A stretch of 64,000 nucleotides of DNA from Sandaracinaceae bacterium (GTDB lineage Bacteria; Myxococcota_A; Polyangia; Polyangiales; Sandaracinaceae). The translations under genes were made by a program, and so were the position numbers. Shown in pieces: positions 51,537 through 59,457 of the stretch (positions within the stretch are counted from its first letter, which is position 1; the number at the start of each line of letters is the position of its first letter). Where the stretch lies: positions 177,926 through 241,925 of the forward strand of contig JAVJQK010000109.1 in the NCBI GenBank assembly GCA_040218145.1, written 5' to 3'. The notes beneath the pieces are model-generated. The model worked only from the letters and a program-made list of their open reading frames with translations, did not search any database and was not told where the DNA came from.

Positions 51537-52586
51537 ATGCGTCACACGATCGCGATCTTGGCTTGTGTGGGCGCGCTCGGCTGCGGCGGGCTGCGTCTGA
51601 ACATCATCGACTCCGCCTTCCAGAGGCCGAGCAACGTCGCGGTGTACTTCACCGTCGACTCCGCCACCGGCGACCCGGTCACCGGGCTCGAGTCGGAGGA
51701 CTTCCGCATCTACGAGGACGGAACGATCGTCAGCGTGGCCGAGAGCCAGCAGACCATCATCAACCCTGAGGTCGCGGCCGAGCACTACACGCTCGTCCTG
51801 GTCGACATGAGCGGCAGCGTCTCCGAGAGTGATCAGGTCCCGCTCATCGAGACGGCGACCCAGCAGCTCACCAGCCAGCTCGCCGACCATCAGCGCGTCG
51901 GGATCTACGCCTTCGACGGCTCGGAGGAGATCCACCGGATCACGCCCTTCACGCAGAGCGAAGGCGCCGCGAGCGCGGGCGCGGGGCGGCTCTCCGGCTT
52001 CCGCCCGCGTGACCCCTCGACGAACCTTCACGGGGCCGTCGTCGCGGCCATCGCGGAGCTCGACCAGGCCCTCGAGCGCTCGCGCACCCCGCTCCGGTTC
52101 GGCACCGTCGTCGTCTTCACGGACGGAACCGACCGGGCCGCCCGCGTCACGTCGAGCGAGATGTCCGACGCGATCGAGAGCAGCCCGTACGACTTCTTCG
52201 CGATCGGCGTGGGCGACGAGATCGACGAGAACGTGCTCGGCAACGTCGGGCGTGAGGGCTACGTCATGGTGGACGACACCGAGGCCATCGACGCAGCCTT
52301 CCAGCGCATCGGCGAGCGCATCCTCCGCATGACCCAGCGCTACTACCTGCTCAGCTATTGCAGCCCGGCGCGCGCCGGGATGCACACCGTGACCGTCGAG
52401 GCCCTCTCCGAGGGCGCGGCCGGATCGGTGAGCTACGAGTTCGACGCCGAGGGCTTCGGCCCGAACTGCAACTCCGAGCGCCCGCCGCCCTTCGACACGA
52501 GCCAGGGTGGCGCCACGCCGCGCAACCGTCCGCGTCGCGATCGCGGGCAGCGCTTCGAGATCCGCGCGCAGGCCGTCGTGGAGTGA
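51537..52586 (+). CDS. von Willebrand factor A domain lipoprotein
   Basis: 349 residues with a lipobox (VGALGC, Cys16). A vWA domain with the MIDAS DMSGS motif (LVLVDMSGSVSE), a downstream Thr/Asp site and VVVFTDGTDRAAR covers about 75-270; it binds divalent metal and usually ligands or partners. A C-terminal beta region and a charged Pro/Arg tail follow. It lies 52 bases downstream of the response regulator and may share its transcript. The role at the cell surface is unknown. Confidence 0.88.
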   Translation: MRHTIAILACVGALGCGGLRLNIIDSAFQRPSNVAVYFTVDSATGDPVTGLESEDFRIYEDGTIVSVAESQQTIINPEVAAEHYTLVLVDMSGSVSESDQVPLIETATQQLTSQLADHQRVGIYAFDGSEEIHRITPFTQSEGAASAGAGRLSGFRPRDPSTNLHGAVVAAIAELDQALERSRTPLRFGTVVVFTDGTDRAARVTSSEMSDAIESSPYDFFAIGVGDEIDENVLGNVGREGYVMVDDTEAIDAAFQRIGERILRMTQRYYLLSYCSPARAGMHTVTVEALSEGAAGSVSYEFDAEGFGPNCNSERPPPFDTSQGGATPRNRPRRDRGQRFEIRAQAVVE

Positions 52587-52741
52587 GAGACTGTCGATGA
52601 GTCTCCCGTCGCCCCGCGTCCGATCCGGGCCCATGCGCGTCGTTGCCGCTCGTCGCCGTGCTCTCCGCACGCCTCCTCGCGTCGCCTCGCGCCTGGACCC
52701 GCCTCGACTGCGGGACTCGGTCCGACTCACCGACAGTCTCT
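52586..52741. repeat. 156-base segment bounded by an 18-bp inverted repeat
   Basis: agagactgtcgatgagtc (52586-52603) and gactcaccgacagtctct (52724-52741) are inverse complements with one mismatch. They enclose about 120 bases of non-coding sequence between two convergent genes. It may be a shared terminator-type stem or a small mobile remnant. Confidence 0.7.
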
Positions 52742-52746
52742 GAGAC

Positions 52747-54480
52747 TCAGCCCTCGACCGGCTTGCCCACGAAGCGCACGATCCCGTAGAGGACCGCGCA
52801 GCCGAGAAGCAGCGCGACCGGCGCGCCCCAGAGGCCGAGGCCGGTCGCGATCTCGCCCACCACGAGGCTGACTCCGCCGACCGCGAGCGCGTACGGGAGC
52901 TGCGTGCGGACGTGGTCGACGTGGTCACAGCTCGACGCCATCGAGCTCATGATCGTCGTGTCGCTGATCGGCGAGCAGTGGTCGCCCCACACGGAGCCGG
53001 CGAGGATGGACGCGACGCTGCTCAGCACCACCGCGCCGTCGGCCGGCGCCAGCTCGTGGGCGAGCGGGATCACGAGCGGGAAGAGGATCCCCATCGTGCC
53101 CCACGACGTCCCGGTGGCGAAGCTGGTGGCCGCCGCGATGACGAACACGAGCGCGGGGAGGAGACCGGCCGGCATCCACCCGCCGATCGCCTGGATGACG
53201 TAGTCGGCGGTGTGGAGGTGCTCGCAGACCTCGCCGAGCGACCACGCGAGCACGAGGATCATCACCGCGAGGCTGATGGACTTCACGCCCGCGACCCACG
53301 CCTCCATGGCGCTGCGCACCGTGAGCGTCCGGCGCGCCAGCGCGATCACGATGGCGACGAAGCCGCCGAGCAGCGCAGACCAGAGGAGCGCCTTGAGCGA
53401 GTCGGCCTTGCCGAAGACGTTCTGCAGGTTGACGTCGAGCAGGCTCAGCGCGGCGTCGGCCTCCGCGATCGCGGCGGGGGTGGTCGCCGCGTCGCGCAGC
53501 GCGAGCGCCACGTCGCGCGCCTCGAGGAGCGACGCGTGCCCCGTCACGTACATGCCGATCATGGCCGTCGCGATCACGACCAAGATCGGGATCACCGCGT
53601 CCAGCCAGCGCGGCGTCGTGCCCTCGGGCGGCTGGAGCGCCTCGGCGTCGAAGTCGCTCGCCGGGTCCGCGCCGTCACGGATCAGCTTCCCCTCGTAGAG
53701 GGCGCGCCGCTCGGCCGCGCGCATCGGGCCGAAGTCGCGCCGCGTCAGGACGAGCATCAGCACGAACGCGATCATGAGCAGCGGATAGAACCGATACGGG
53801 ATGCTCTGGAGGAACACCACGTAGGGGTCGCCGGGGATGCCGAGGGCCGCGTACTGCTCGTGGATGTAGCCGACCTCGACCCCCACCCAGCTCGAGACGA
53901 GGGCGAAGCTCGAGACGGGCGCCGCCGTCGCGTCGACGAGGAACGCGAGCTTCTCGCGGCTGATCTTCAGCCGGTCGGTGATCGGCCGCATCGTGGTGCC
54001 GACCAGCAGGCTGTTCGAGTAGTCGTCGAAGAAGATCGCGAGGCCCATGAGCCAGGTCGCGAGCGCGCCGCTGAGGCGCGTCTTGGCCACCCGCGTGACC
54101 AGCTCCGCCATGCCGAGCGCGCCGCCCGAGCGCGCGATGACGCCGATCATGCCGCCGAGCAGCAGGCTGAAGATCACGATCGACGCGTGATCCCCGTCGG
54201 CCAGCGCGCCGACCGCGTAGGTGTCCGCGGTGCGCAGCAGGCCGATGAACGGGTCGTAGCCGTTGACGAAGGTCGCGCCGAGCCAGACCCCGGCCACGAG
54301 CGCGACGACGACCTCGCGAAGGACGATGGCCAGGCCGATCGCGAGCAGCGGCGGCAGGATGGAGAGCCACGCCGGCATCGACGCGGGCGGGCCCGGCGTC
54401 ACGTCCTGCGCGAACGCGACGGAGGCGAGCGCCAGGACGGCGAGCGAGAGGGCGGCGATGAGGGGAGCGCGGGCACGCAC
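52747..54480 (-). CDS. NhaC-family Na+/H+ antiporter
   Basis: 577 residues with an N-terminal signal-like helix and about 12 transmembrane segments. NhaC-type landmarks are MIGVIARSGGALGMAELV, LAIFFDDYSNSLLVGTTMRPI with the buried Asp pair, VSSWVGVEVGYI, TGTSWGTMGILFPLVIPLA and GSVWGDHCSPISDTTIMSSMAS. The enzyme exchanges Na+ for H+ (or malate/lactate in relatives) and supports pH and salt homeostasis. It is the only inorganic cation antiporter in the window. Confidence 0.93.
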   Translation of the reverse strand: MRARAPLIAALSLAVLALASVAFAQDVTPGPPASMPAWLSILPPLLAIGLAIVLREVVVALVAGVWLGATFVNGYDPFIGLLRTADTYAVGALADGDHASIVIFSLLLGGMIGVIARSGGALGMAELVTRVAKTRLSGALATWLMGLAIFFDDYSNSLLVGTTMRPITDRLKISREKLAFLVDATAAPVSSFALVSSWVGVEVGYIHEQYAALGIPGDPYVVFLQSIPYRFYPLLMIAFVLMLVLTRRDFGPMRAAERRALYEGKLIRDGADPASDFDAEALQPPEGTTPRWLDAVIPILVVIATAMIGMYVTGHASLLEARDVALALRDAATTPAAIAEADAALSLLDVNLQNVFGKADSLKALLWSALLGGFVAIVIALARRTLTVRSAMEAWVAGVKSISLAVMILVLAWSLGEVCEHLHTADYVIQAIGGWMPAGLLPALVFVIAAATSFATGTSWGTMGILFPLVIPLAHELAPADGAVVLSSVASILAGSVWGDHCSPISDTTIMSSMASSCDHVDHVRTQLPYALAVGGVSLVVGEIATGLGLWGAPVALLLGCAVLYGIVRFVGKPVEG

Positions 54481-54501
54481 GGCGCGCGACGATAGCCCGA
54501 A

Positions 54502-56715
54502 TCAGGGTGTGCAGCTCAAGCCGATGTCCTCGACGTGGCTGCAGTTCTCCATGCCCCAGCCGCGGAAGGGGCAGGAGGCGAGGCGGCCCTCGGTGCCCGC
54601 GCAGTCGAGGTCGTCCATCCAGGTGGGGTCGACGCCGTCCGGGAAGCCGCTCGTCAGGGCCGAGCCCGCGGCCGAGAAACCCAGCTCGCCGCACGCGACG
54701 GAGACGAAGTTCGTCTGCCGGGTGCCGCTCGTCGAGATGTAGTCGTCACAGACCGTGCCCCACACGCCGCCGTGAAGGATCTCGAGGCGCCCCTGATTGC
54801 GCGCGGTGCCCGCGACGAGGCGCGTGTCGCCGTCCGCGTGCACGTCGCAACGGAAGCCGGCGCCCTCGGTGGCCCCGCAGTTCTCGGTGCCCCACGGCTG
54901 GTGCGGGCAGTCGCCGATGCGCCGCTCGGTCCCGGTGCAGTTCACGTCGTCGAGCACGAAGGTCCCGCTCGGCGCGTCGTAGGTGCTGAGGAAGCTGCCG
55001 CCCCGGTAGCCGAGCTGCTGACAGACCGTGGTCGTGCTGTAGCCGTAGTAGGCGGAGTAGAAACCGTCGAAGTAGTCGTCGCAGACCTCCCCCCACGCGC
55101 CCGAGTGGTAGATCTGCAAGCGACCTTCCATGCCGTGCGGCCCATCCACGAGCCGGATGTCGCCCTCTCCCGGCACGCAGCGCACGCCGACCGCCTCCGA
55201 GCCCGAGCAGTTCTCGAGGTTCCAGCCGCGGAACGGGCACTGGGCGAGGGTCGGCTCGCTCCCGGTGCACTGCACGTCGTCCATCAGCGGGGTGGCGCTG
55301 CCGCCGCCGAAGCTGGTGAGGAACTGGTGACCGGTCCCGGTGTAGCCGAGCTGTCGGCAGACCACGTTCGCGAACGCGTCGCGCTGGGCGGCGACGTAGG
55401 TGTCGTCGCAGACGTCGCGCCAGGTGCCGGAGTGGAGGACCTCCACCCGCCCGTGGTTGCTGCCGTCGCCGCCGGTCAGCCGGACCGGCAGGTGATAGGT
55501 GGGCTCCACCTGACAGCTCGCGTCGCAGCCGTCGAAGGCGGTGGTGTTGCCGTCGTCGCACTCCTCACCCGCGTCGATGACGGAGTTGCCGCAGGTGGTG
55601 GTGGTGCAGAGCGACTCGTCGAAGGCGCAGGCCCCGTCGCAGCGCAGGGTGCCGCCGGTGAACCCGCGGCTCGTGCAGCTCTGGCCGGCCAGGTTGCTCC
55701 CGTCGCAGCTCTCGCCGCCGACGATCATCGAGTCTCCGCAGATCCCGGTGCAGGTCGACGGAGTGCCGGCGCAGGTCCAGCCCGACTCGACCGCGCAGCC
55801 CGCGCCGCAGCCGTCCCCCGCGCCGACGTTGCCGTCGTCGCAGGCCTCCCCGGACTCGAGGCGCCCGTTGCCGCACGCGGCCGTCGCGCAGGCGCTCTCG
55901 TCGAACGTGCAGTCCGCGTTGCACCCGAGCGTGCCCATCGTGAAGCCGCGGCTCTCGCAGCTCGCCCCGCCGAGGGCGGCGCCGTCGCACTGCTCGACGC
56001 CGTCGACGCTGCCGTTGCCGCAGTTGTGGCAGCCGGCGATCTGGAACGTGCAGTCGGGATTGCAGCCGAGCACGCCGTCGTGGAAGCCCACGTCCCCGCA
56101 GCTCGAGCCCCCGAGGTCCGCCCCGTCGCAGTCCTCGCTCCCGCCCCGCGTCCCGTCGCCGCAGTTGGCGTCGAAGCAGCCCGACTCGTCGAAGCCGCAG
56201 CCAGCGCCGCAGGCGAGCGTCCCACCCGTGTAGCCGCGGTCCGCGCAGCCGGTCCCCGCGAGGTTGGCGCCGTCGCACTCCTCGCCCTCGTCCACCGCGC
56301 CGTCTCCGCAGCGGCTGCAGTCGCGCGTGTCGAAGGTGCAGTCCGGCGCGCACGCCAGCGTTCCGCCCCCGACGAAGCCCTCGAGCTCGCAGCTGGACGC
56401 GCCCAGATCCACCCCGTCGCAGTCCTCGCCCTCGTCGATCACGCCGTTGCCGCAGGCGGACTCGGTGCACGCGTCCTTGTCGAAGGTGCAGTCCGGGAGG
56501 CAGCGCAGCTCGCCGCCCGCGTAGCCCAGGCCGGTGCAGCTCTGGCCGTCGAGGTTCGCGCCCTCGCACTCCTCGGTCCCTTCGAGGAGGCCGTCGCCAC
56601 AGAGCCCGCGGACGGTGGCGTCCGGCTCCGGTGGGGGTCGCCCCGCGTCGGGCGGGCCACCACTGGCGCAGGCGACGAGGCAGACGGAGAGAAGCGAGAT
56701 CCAGGCGTGGCGCAT
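54502..56715 (-). CDS. Lipoprotein with eight Cys-rich repeats and three SRCR domains
   Basis: 737 residues, lipobox CLVAC. Eight DUF4215-like repeats of about 40 residues, each opening CGDG/CGNG and containing EECDG, run from about 35 to 375. Three scavenger receptor cysteine-rich domains then fill the C-terminus (each with GRVEVLHSGTWRDVCDD-like start, VVCRQLGYTG-like core and LxxCPFRGW end). SRCR domains are mainly animal and rare in bacteria; in animals they bind polyanions and microbes. A cell-surface ligand-binding role is inferred. It carries many cysteines and so depends on disulfide formation. Confidence 0.9.
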   Translation of the reverse strand: MRHAWISLLSVCLVACASGGPPDAGRPPPEPDATVRGLCGDGLLEGTEECEGANLDGQSCTGLGYAGGELRCLPDCTFDKDACTESACGNGVIDEGEDCDGVDLGASSCELEGFVGGGTLACAPDCTFDTRDCSRCGDGAVDEGEECDGANLAGTGCADRGYTGGTLACGAGCGFDESGCFDANCGDGTRGGSEDCDGADLGGSSCGDVGFHDGVLGCNPDCTFQIAGCHNCGNGSVDGVEQCDGAALGGASCESRGFTMGTLGCNADCTFDESACATAACGNGRLESGEACDDGNVGAGDGCGAGCAVESGWTCAGTPSTCTGICGDSMIVGGESCDGSNLAGQSCTSRGFTGGTLRCDGACAFDESLCTTTTCGNSVIDAGEECDDGNTTAFDGCDASCQVEPTYHLPVRLTGGDGSNHGRVEVLHSGTWRDVCDDTYVAAQRDAFANVVCRQLGYTGTGHQFLTSFGGGSATPLMDDVQCTGSEPTLAQCPFRGWNLENCSGSEAVGVRCVPGEGDIRLVDGPHGMEGRLQIYHSGAWGEVCDDYFDGFYSAYYGYSTTTVCQQLGYRGGSFLSTYDAPSGTFVLDDVNCTGTERRIGDCPHQPWGTENCGATEGAGFRCDVHADGDTRLVAGTARNQGRLEILHGGVWGTVCDDYISTSGTRQTNFVSVACGELGFSAAGSALTSGFPDGVDPTWMDDLDCAGTEGRLASCPFRGWGMENCSHVEDIGLSCTP

Positions 56716-56793
56716 CGTGAAAACCCTCGAACGGCGGGGCCAAGGAGAAGCGGACACGCTATCACGTCGACGGGCGGAGATCCGGCGGAGGTC

Positions 56794-57636
56794 ATGGGAC
56801 GACTGGGGAAGAAGCGCGTGACGTTGTGGCTGCTGGCCACCGGCGTCATCGTCGTCCTCGTGCTCGGTGTCACCAGGTTGCAGCGCGCGATGCTCTTCCC
56901 GCGGGACCTCGTGCGGCCCGTGCCCGCCGTGCTGCGGACGCCGGGGCTCGAGCGGTGGTGGATCGAGACCTCCGAGGGGCGGGTGGAGGCGTTCTTCCTG
57001 CCCGGCGACGGCGTCGACGCAGATCACCCGGGCCCCGCGGTCCTGTTCACGCACGGCAACGCCGAGCTGATCGATCTCTGGCCCGAGCCGCTCGCGCCGT
57101 ACCGGAGGATGGGCGTGAGCCTCGTGCTCGCCGAGTACCCTGGCTACGGCCGCTCCGAGGGCACGCCGAGCGAGGCGTCGATCACCGAGACCCTGCGCGC
57201 GCTGCACGCCCGCATCATGGAGGAGCCGTCGGTCGACCCGACGCGCCTCGTGCACCACGGCCGCTCGCTGGGCGGCGGCGCCATCGGGACCCTGCTCCGC
57301 GACCACCCGCCGCGCGCGCTCGTGCTGGAGTCCACCTTCACCAGCGTGCCGGACGTGGCGGCGGGCATGCACGTCCCACGCTTCCTCATCGTGGACCGGT
57401 TCGAGACGCTCGACGCGATCGGCGCGTACGACGGCCCGCTGCTCGTCTTTCACGGCACGCGCGACTCGGTGATCCCCGTGTCCCACGGCCGTCAGCTCGC
57501 CGCGGCCCATCCCAGCGCCGAGCTGGTGATCTACGACTGCGGCCACAACGACCTGCCGCCGCCGGGCTCGGACTACTGGCCGCGGATCGAGCGCTTCCTG
57601 CAAGACGCCGGCGTGATCACGGCGTCTCGCAGATGA
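56794..57636 (+). CDS. Membrane-anchored alpha/beta hydrolase
   Basis: 280 residues. The ATG at 56794 has ggcggagg directly upstream. An N-terminal transmembrane helix (LWLLATGVIVVLVLGV) is followed by an alpha/beta-hydrolase domain: FTHGNAE, EYPGYGRSEGTPSEA, the nucleophile elbow HHGRSLGGGA (Ser), HGTRDSVIP (Asp) and CGHNDLP (His). It resembles BEM46/ABHD13-type serine hydrolases; the substrate is unknown. Its 3' end overlaps the C-type lectin gene by 20 bases. Confidence 0.88.
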   Translation: MGRLGKKRVTLWLLATGVIVVLVLGVTRLQRAMLFPRDLVRPVPAVLRTPGLERWWIETSEGRVEAFFLPGDGVDADHPGPAVLFTHGNAELIDLWPEPLAPYRRMGVSLVLAEYPGYGRSEGTPSEASITETLRALHARIMEEPSVDPTRLVHHGRSLGGGAIGTLLRDHPPRALVLESTFTSVPDVAAGMHVPRFLIVDRFETLDAIGAYDGPLLVFHGTRDSVIPVSHGRQLAAAHPSAELVIYDCGHNDLPPPGSDYWPRIERFLQDAGVITASRR

Positions 57637-58861
57637 AGCGGTTGGTCTCCCCGCAGTCCTTGTCCCCCCAGCGGGTGCGGTCCTCGAAGGCTCCGCCGTT
57701 GTCGATGGTGACGCAGTCCTGCCCGCCGAAGTCGTTGGGCTGACCACCCGACCACCGCCGGAACGTCGCGGTGCTCCCGCTCTGCCACACGAACGTGTCC
57801 TCGACCGCGCGGTCGTTGAGCCCGATCCACCAGTCGGCGTCGGCGATCATCAGCGCCGTGTTCGCCGCGGCCAGGGCCTCCGCGTCGGTCTCGAACGTAG
57901 CGAGCGAGTACCCGCGCGTGGCGCAGTAGTCGCGCGCGTCGGTCCAGGTGACCTGGCTATCGCAGAGCAGGTAGGTCGACGAGCCCCGGATCCCGCGGAT
58001 GCAGCCGCAGAGGTCCATCCCCTCGTCGACCCGCCCGTCGCAGTCGTCGTCCATCGCGTTGCAGGTCTCGGTCCCGGGCGTCGGCGCGGTGCACCCGCCG
58101 AAGCTCCCGGCCGTGCACGTCTCGACGCCGCTCCCGCACGCGCTCGAGCACATCCGGGTGAGCGCCTCGTCCGTCATGCCGTCGCAGTCGTCGTCCACGC
58201 CGTTGCACGTCTCGGTGCCCACCGGCGGCGCCGTGCAGCCCGCGAAGACGCCGGCGGTGCATGTCTCCATGCCGCTCCCACACGCGGTGGAGCACGCTCG
58301 CGTGAGCGCCTCGTCGGTCATCCCGTCGCAGTCGTCGTCCATGCCGTTGCACGTCTCGGCGCCGACCGGGGGCGCGGTGCAGCCCGCGAAGACGCCGCCC
58401 GAGCATGTCTCCATGCCCGATCCACACGCGGTGGAGCACGCCTGCGTGAGCGCCTCGTCGGTCATCCCGTCGCAGTCGTCGTCCGCGCCGTTGCAGGTCT
58501 CGGCGCCGACCGGGGGCGCGTCGCACGCGCCGAAGCTTCCGTCGACGCACGCCTCCACGCCCGCCCCGCACGCGGTGGAGCAGGGTCGGCTGACGCCCTC
58601 GTCGACGAGGCCATCGCAGTCCTCGTCTCGCGCGTCGCAGGTCTCGGCGCTCGCGACGCACCCATCCGGCGGCGGGCCGGTGTCGGGGCGACCGGTGTCG
58701 GGTCGGCCGGTGTCGGGTCGGCCGCCGTCCGCGCCCCCGTCGCCCACGTCGGCGTCCAGTGGGCTCGCGTCCACCGCGTCGACCGGCTGCAAGCCGCTCC
58801 GCTGCAGGCTGCAGCCTGCGAAGACGAGACAGGTGAGAGTGATGGAGACACGTCCGGGCAT
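57617..58861 (-). CDS. Lipoprotein with MopE-type repeats and C-terminal C-type lectin domain
   Basis: 414 residues; gggaggt lies 7 bases upstream of the ATG and the signal ends LVFAGC. After PDTGR repeats come four full copies and one partial copy of a 48-residue Cys/Asp repeat (ETCNGxDDDCDGMTDEALTRxCSTACGSGMETC ... GCTAPPVG). They are nearly identical at DNA level, so recent duplication is likely. A C-type lectin domain closes the protein (WTDARDYCATRGYSLATFE, WWIGLNDR, FRRWSGGQPNDFGGQDCVTI, RWGDKDCGETNRFICE). Surface carbohydrate or ligand binding is inferred. A QPND motif occupies the Ca-binding triad position. Confidence 0.92.
   Translation of the reverse strand: MPGRVSITLTCLVFAGCSLQRSGLQPVDAVDASPLDADVGDGGADGGRPDTGRPDTGRPDTGPPPDGCVASAETCDARDEDCDGLVDEGVSRPCSTACGAGVEACVDGSFGACDAPPVGAETCNGADDDCDGMTDEALTQACSTACGSGMETCSGGVFAGCTAPPVGAETCNGMDDDCDGMTDEALTRACSTACGSGMETCTAGVFAGCTAPPVGTETCNGVDDDCDGMTDEALTRMCSSACGSGVETCTAGSFGGCTAPTPGTETCNAMDDDCDGRVDEGMDLCGCIRGIRGSSTYLLCDSQVTWTDARDYCATRGYSLATFETDAEALAAANTALMIADADWWIGLNDRAVEDTFVWQSGSTATFRRWSGGQPNDFGGQDCVTIDNGGAFEDRTRWGDKDCGETNRFICETP
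58060..58640. repeat. 144-bp direct repeats in the C-type lectin gene
   Basis: The 48-residue repeats are encoded by 144-bp units; for example the block tcccgtcgcagtcgtcgtcc starts at 58321 and recurs at 58465. Central units are near-identical. The array is prone to copy-number change and could be misassembled. Confidence 0.85.
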
Positions 58862-58887
58862 GCGCAAACCTCCCGCGCGGACGGAGT

Positions 58888-59056
58888 CTAGCAGCGCGCG
58901 GCGAAGATGCGCGTGATGGATCGGCGAGCGCGACGTCGCGTCCAGCGCGGCGGGCCGACGACGAAATGCTTCAGCATTTCGGAGGAGCGACTGGCGCGCT
59001 TGGCGCGGCGTCCCGCCGGCGAGGCGCGCGCAGTCATTTTCGCCGCGCGCTGCTAG
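58888..59056. mobile_element. 169-bp intergenic element with 18-bp perfect terminal inverted repeats, copy 1
   Basis: It begins ctagcagcgcgcggcgaa and ends with the exact inverse complement. A central hairpin (cgaaatgct, 2-base loop, agcatttcg at 58962-58981) divides it. Subterminal blocks are also partly complementary. No coding potential. It lies between the divergent lectin and DUF4911 genes. A second copy is at 63695-63866. This matches a MITE- or REPIN-like non-autonomous element; the mobilising enzyme is not shown. Confidence 0.85.
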
Positions 59057-59104
59057 CACCCCTGACGGGTTGCGAGCCCGCGCCCGGACGCCAAGGATGG
59101 GCGG

Positions 59105-59341
59105 GTGACCGCCCCCCTCTTTGATGGCCCTGGCCTCGTCACGCGACACGTCCGCGTGCCCAAGTCGGAGGTCTCGTGGCTCCGCTACGTCGTCGAGGCG
59201 TATGACGGGCTCGCCAACGTGCACGTCGCGAAGGGCGGCCGGGTCACCCTCGTCGCGCCCGCCAGCCAGTCGAAGACCCTGGACGCGGTCCTGTCGGAGC
59301 TCGCGGCGGAGATGACGCTGGAGCGGCTCGGCGCCCCCTGA
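59105..59341 (+). CDS. DUF4911-family small protein
   Basis: 78 residues from GTG. RHVRVPKSEVSWLRYVVEAYDGLANVHVAKGGRVTLVAPASQ fits the DUF4911 pattern (a compact ferredoxin-like fold found in deltaproteobacteria). No function is known. The gene follows the 169-bp element by 48 bases. Confidence 0.75.
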   Translation: MTAPLFDGPGLVTRHVRVPKSEVSWLRYVVEAYDGLANVHVAKGGRVTLVAPASQSKTLDAVLSELAAEMTLERLGAP

Positions 59342-59348
59342 TCGAAGG

Positions 59349-59388
59349 GTGACGGGCTCGATAGGTGACGGGCTCGATAGGTGACGGG
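59349..59388. repeat. 16-bp tandem repeat after DUF4911
   Basis: gtgacgggctcgatag occurs twice in a row (59349 and 59365) with a third partial copy merging into the terminator hairpin. Confidence 0.8.
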
Positions 59389-59416
59389 GACGCCAGCGTG
59401 AGCCGGCGTCCCCGTC
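59383..59416. terminator. Bidirectional terminator hairpin between DUF4911 and lon
   Basis: gacggggacgcc and ggcgtccccgtc pair perfectly over 12 bp with a 10-base loop, followed by ttct. It lies between the ends of two convergent genes, so it can serve both. Confidence 0.75.
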
Positions 59417-59457
59417 TTCTCGTGGTGTGTGGGGGGAGGAGGAAGGAGAGGAGAAGA

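Noticed and set aside
58060..58640. CRISPR-like or satellite repeat
   Set aside because: The 144-bp units are in frame and encode conserved Cys/Asp repeats.
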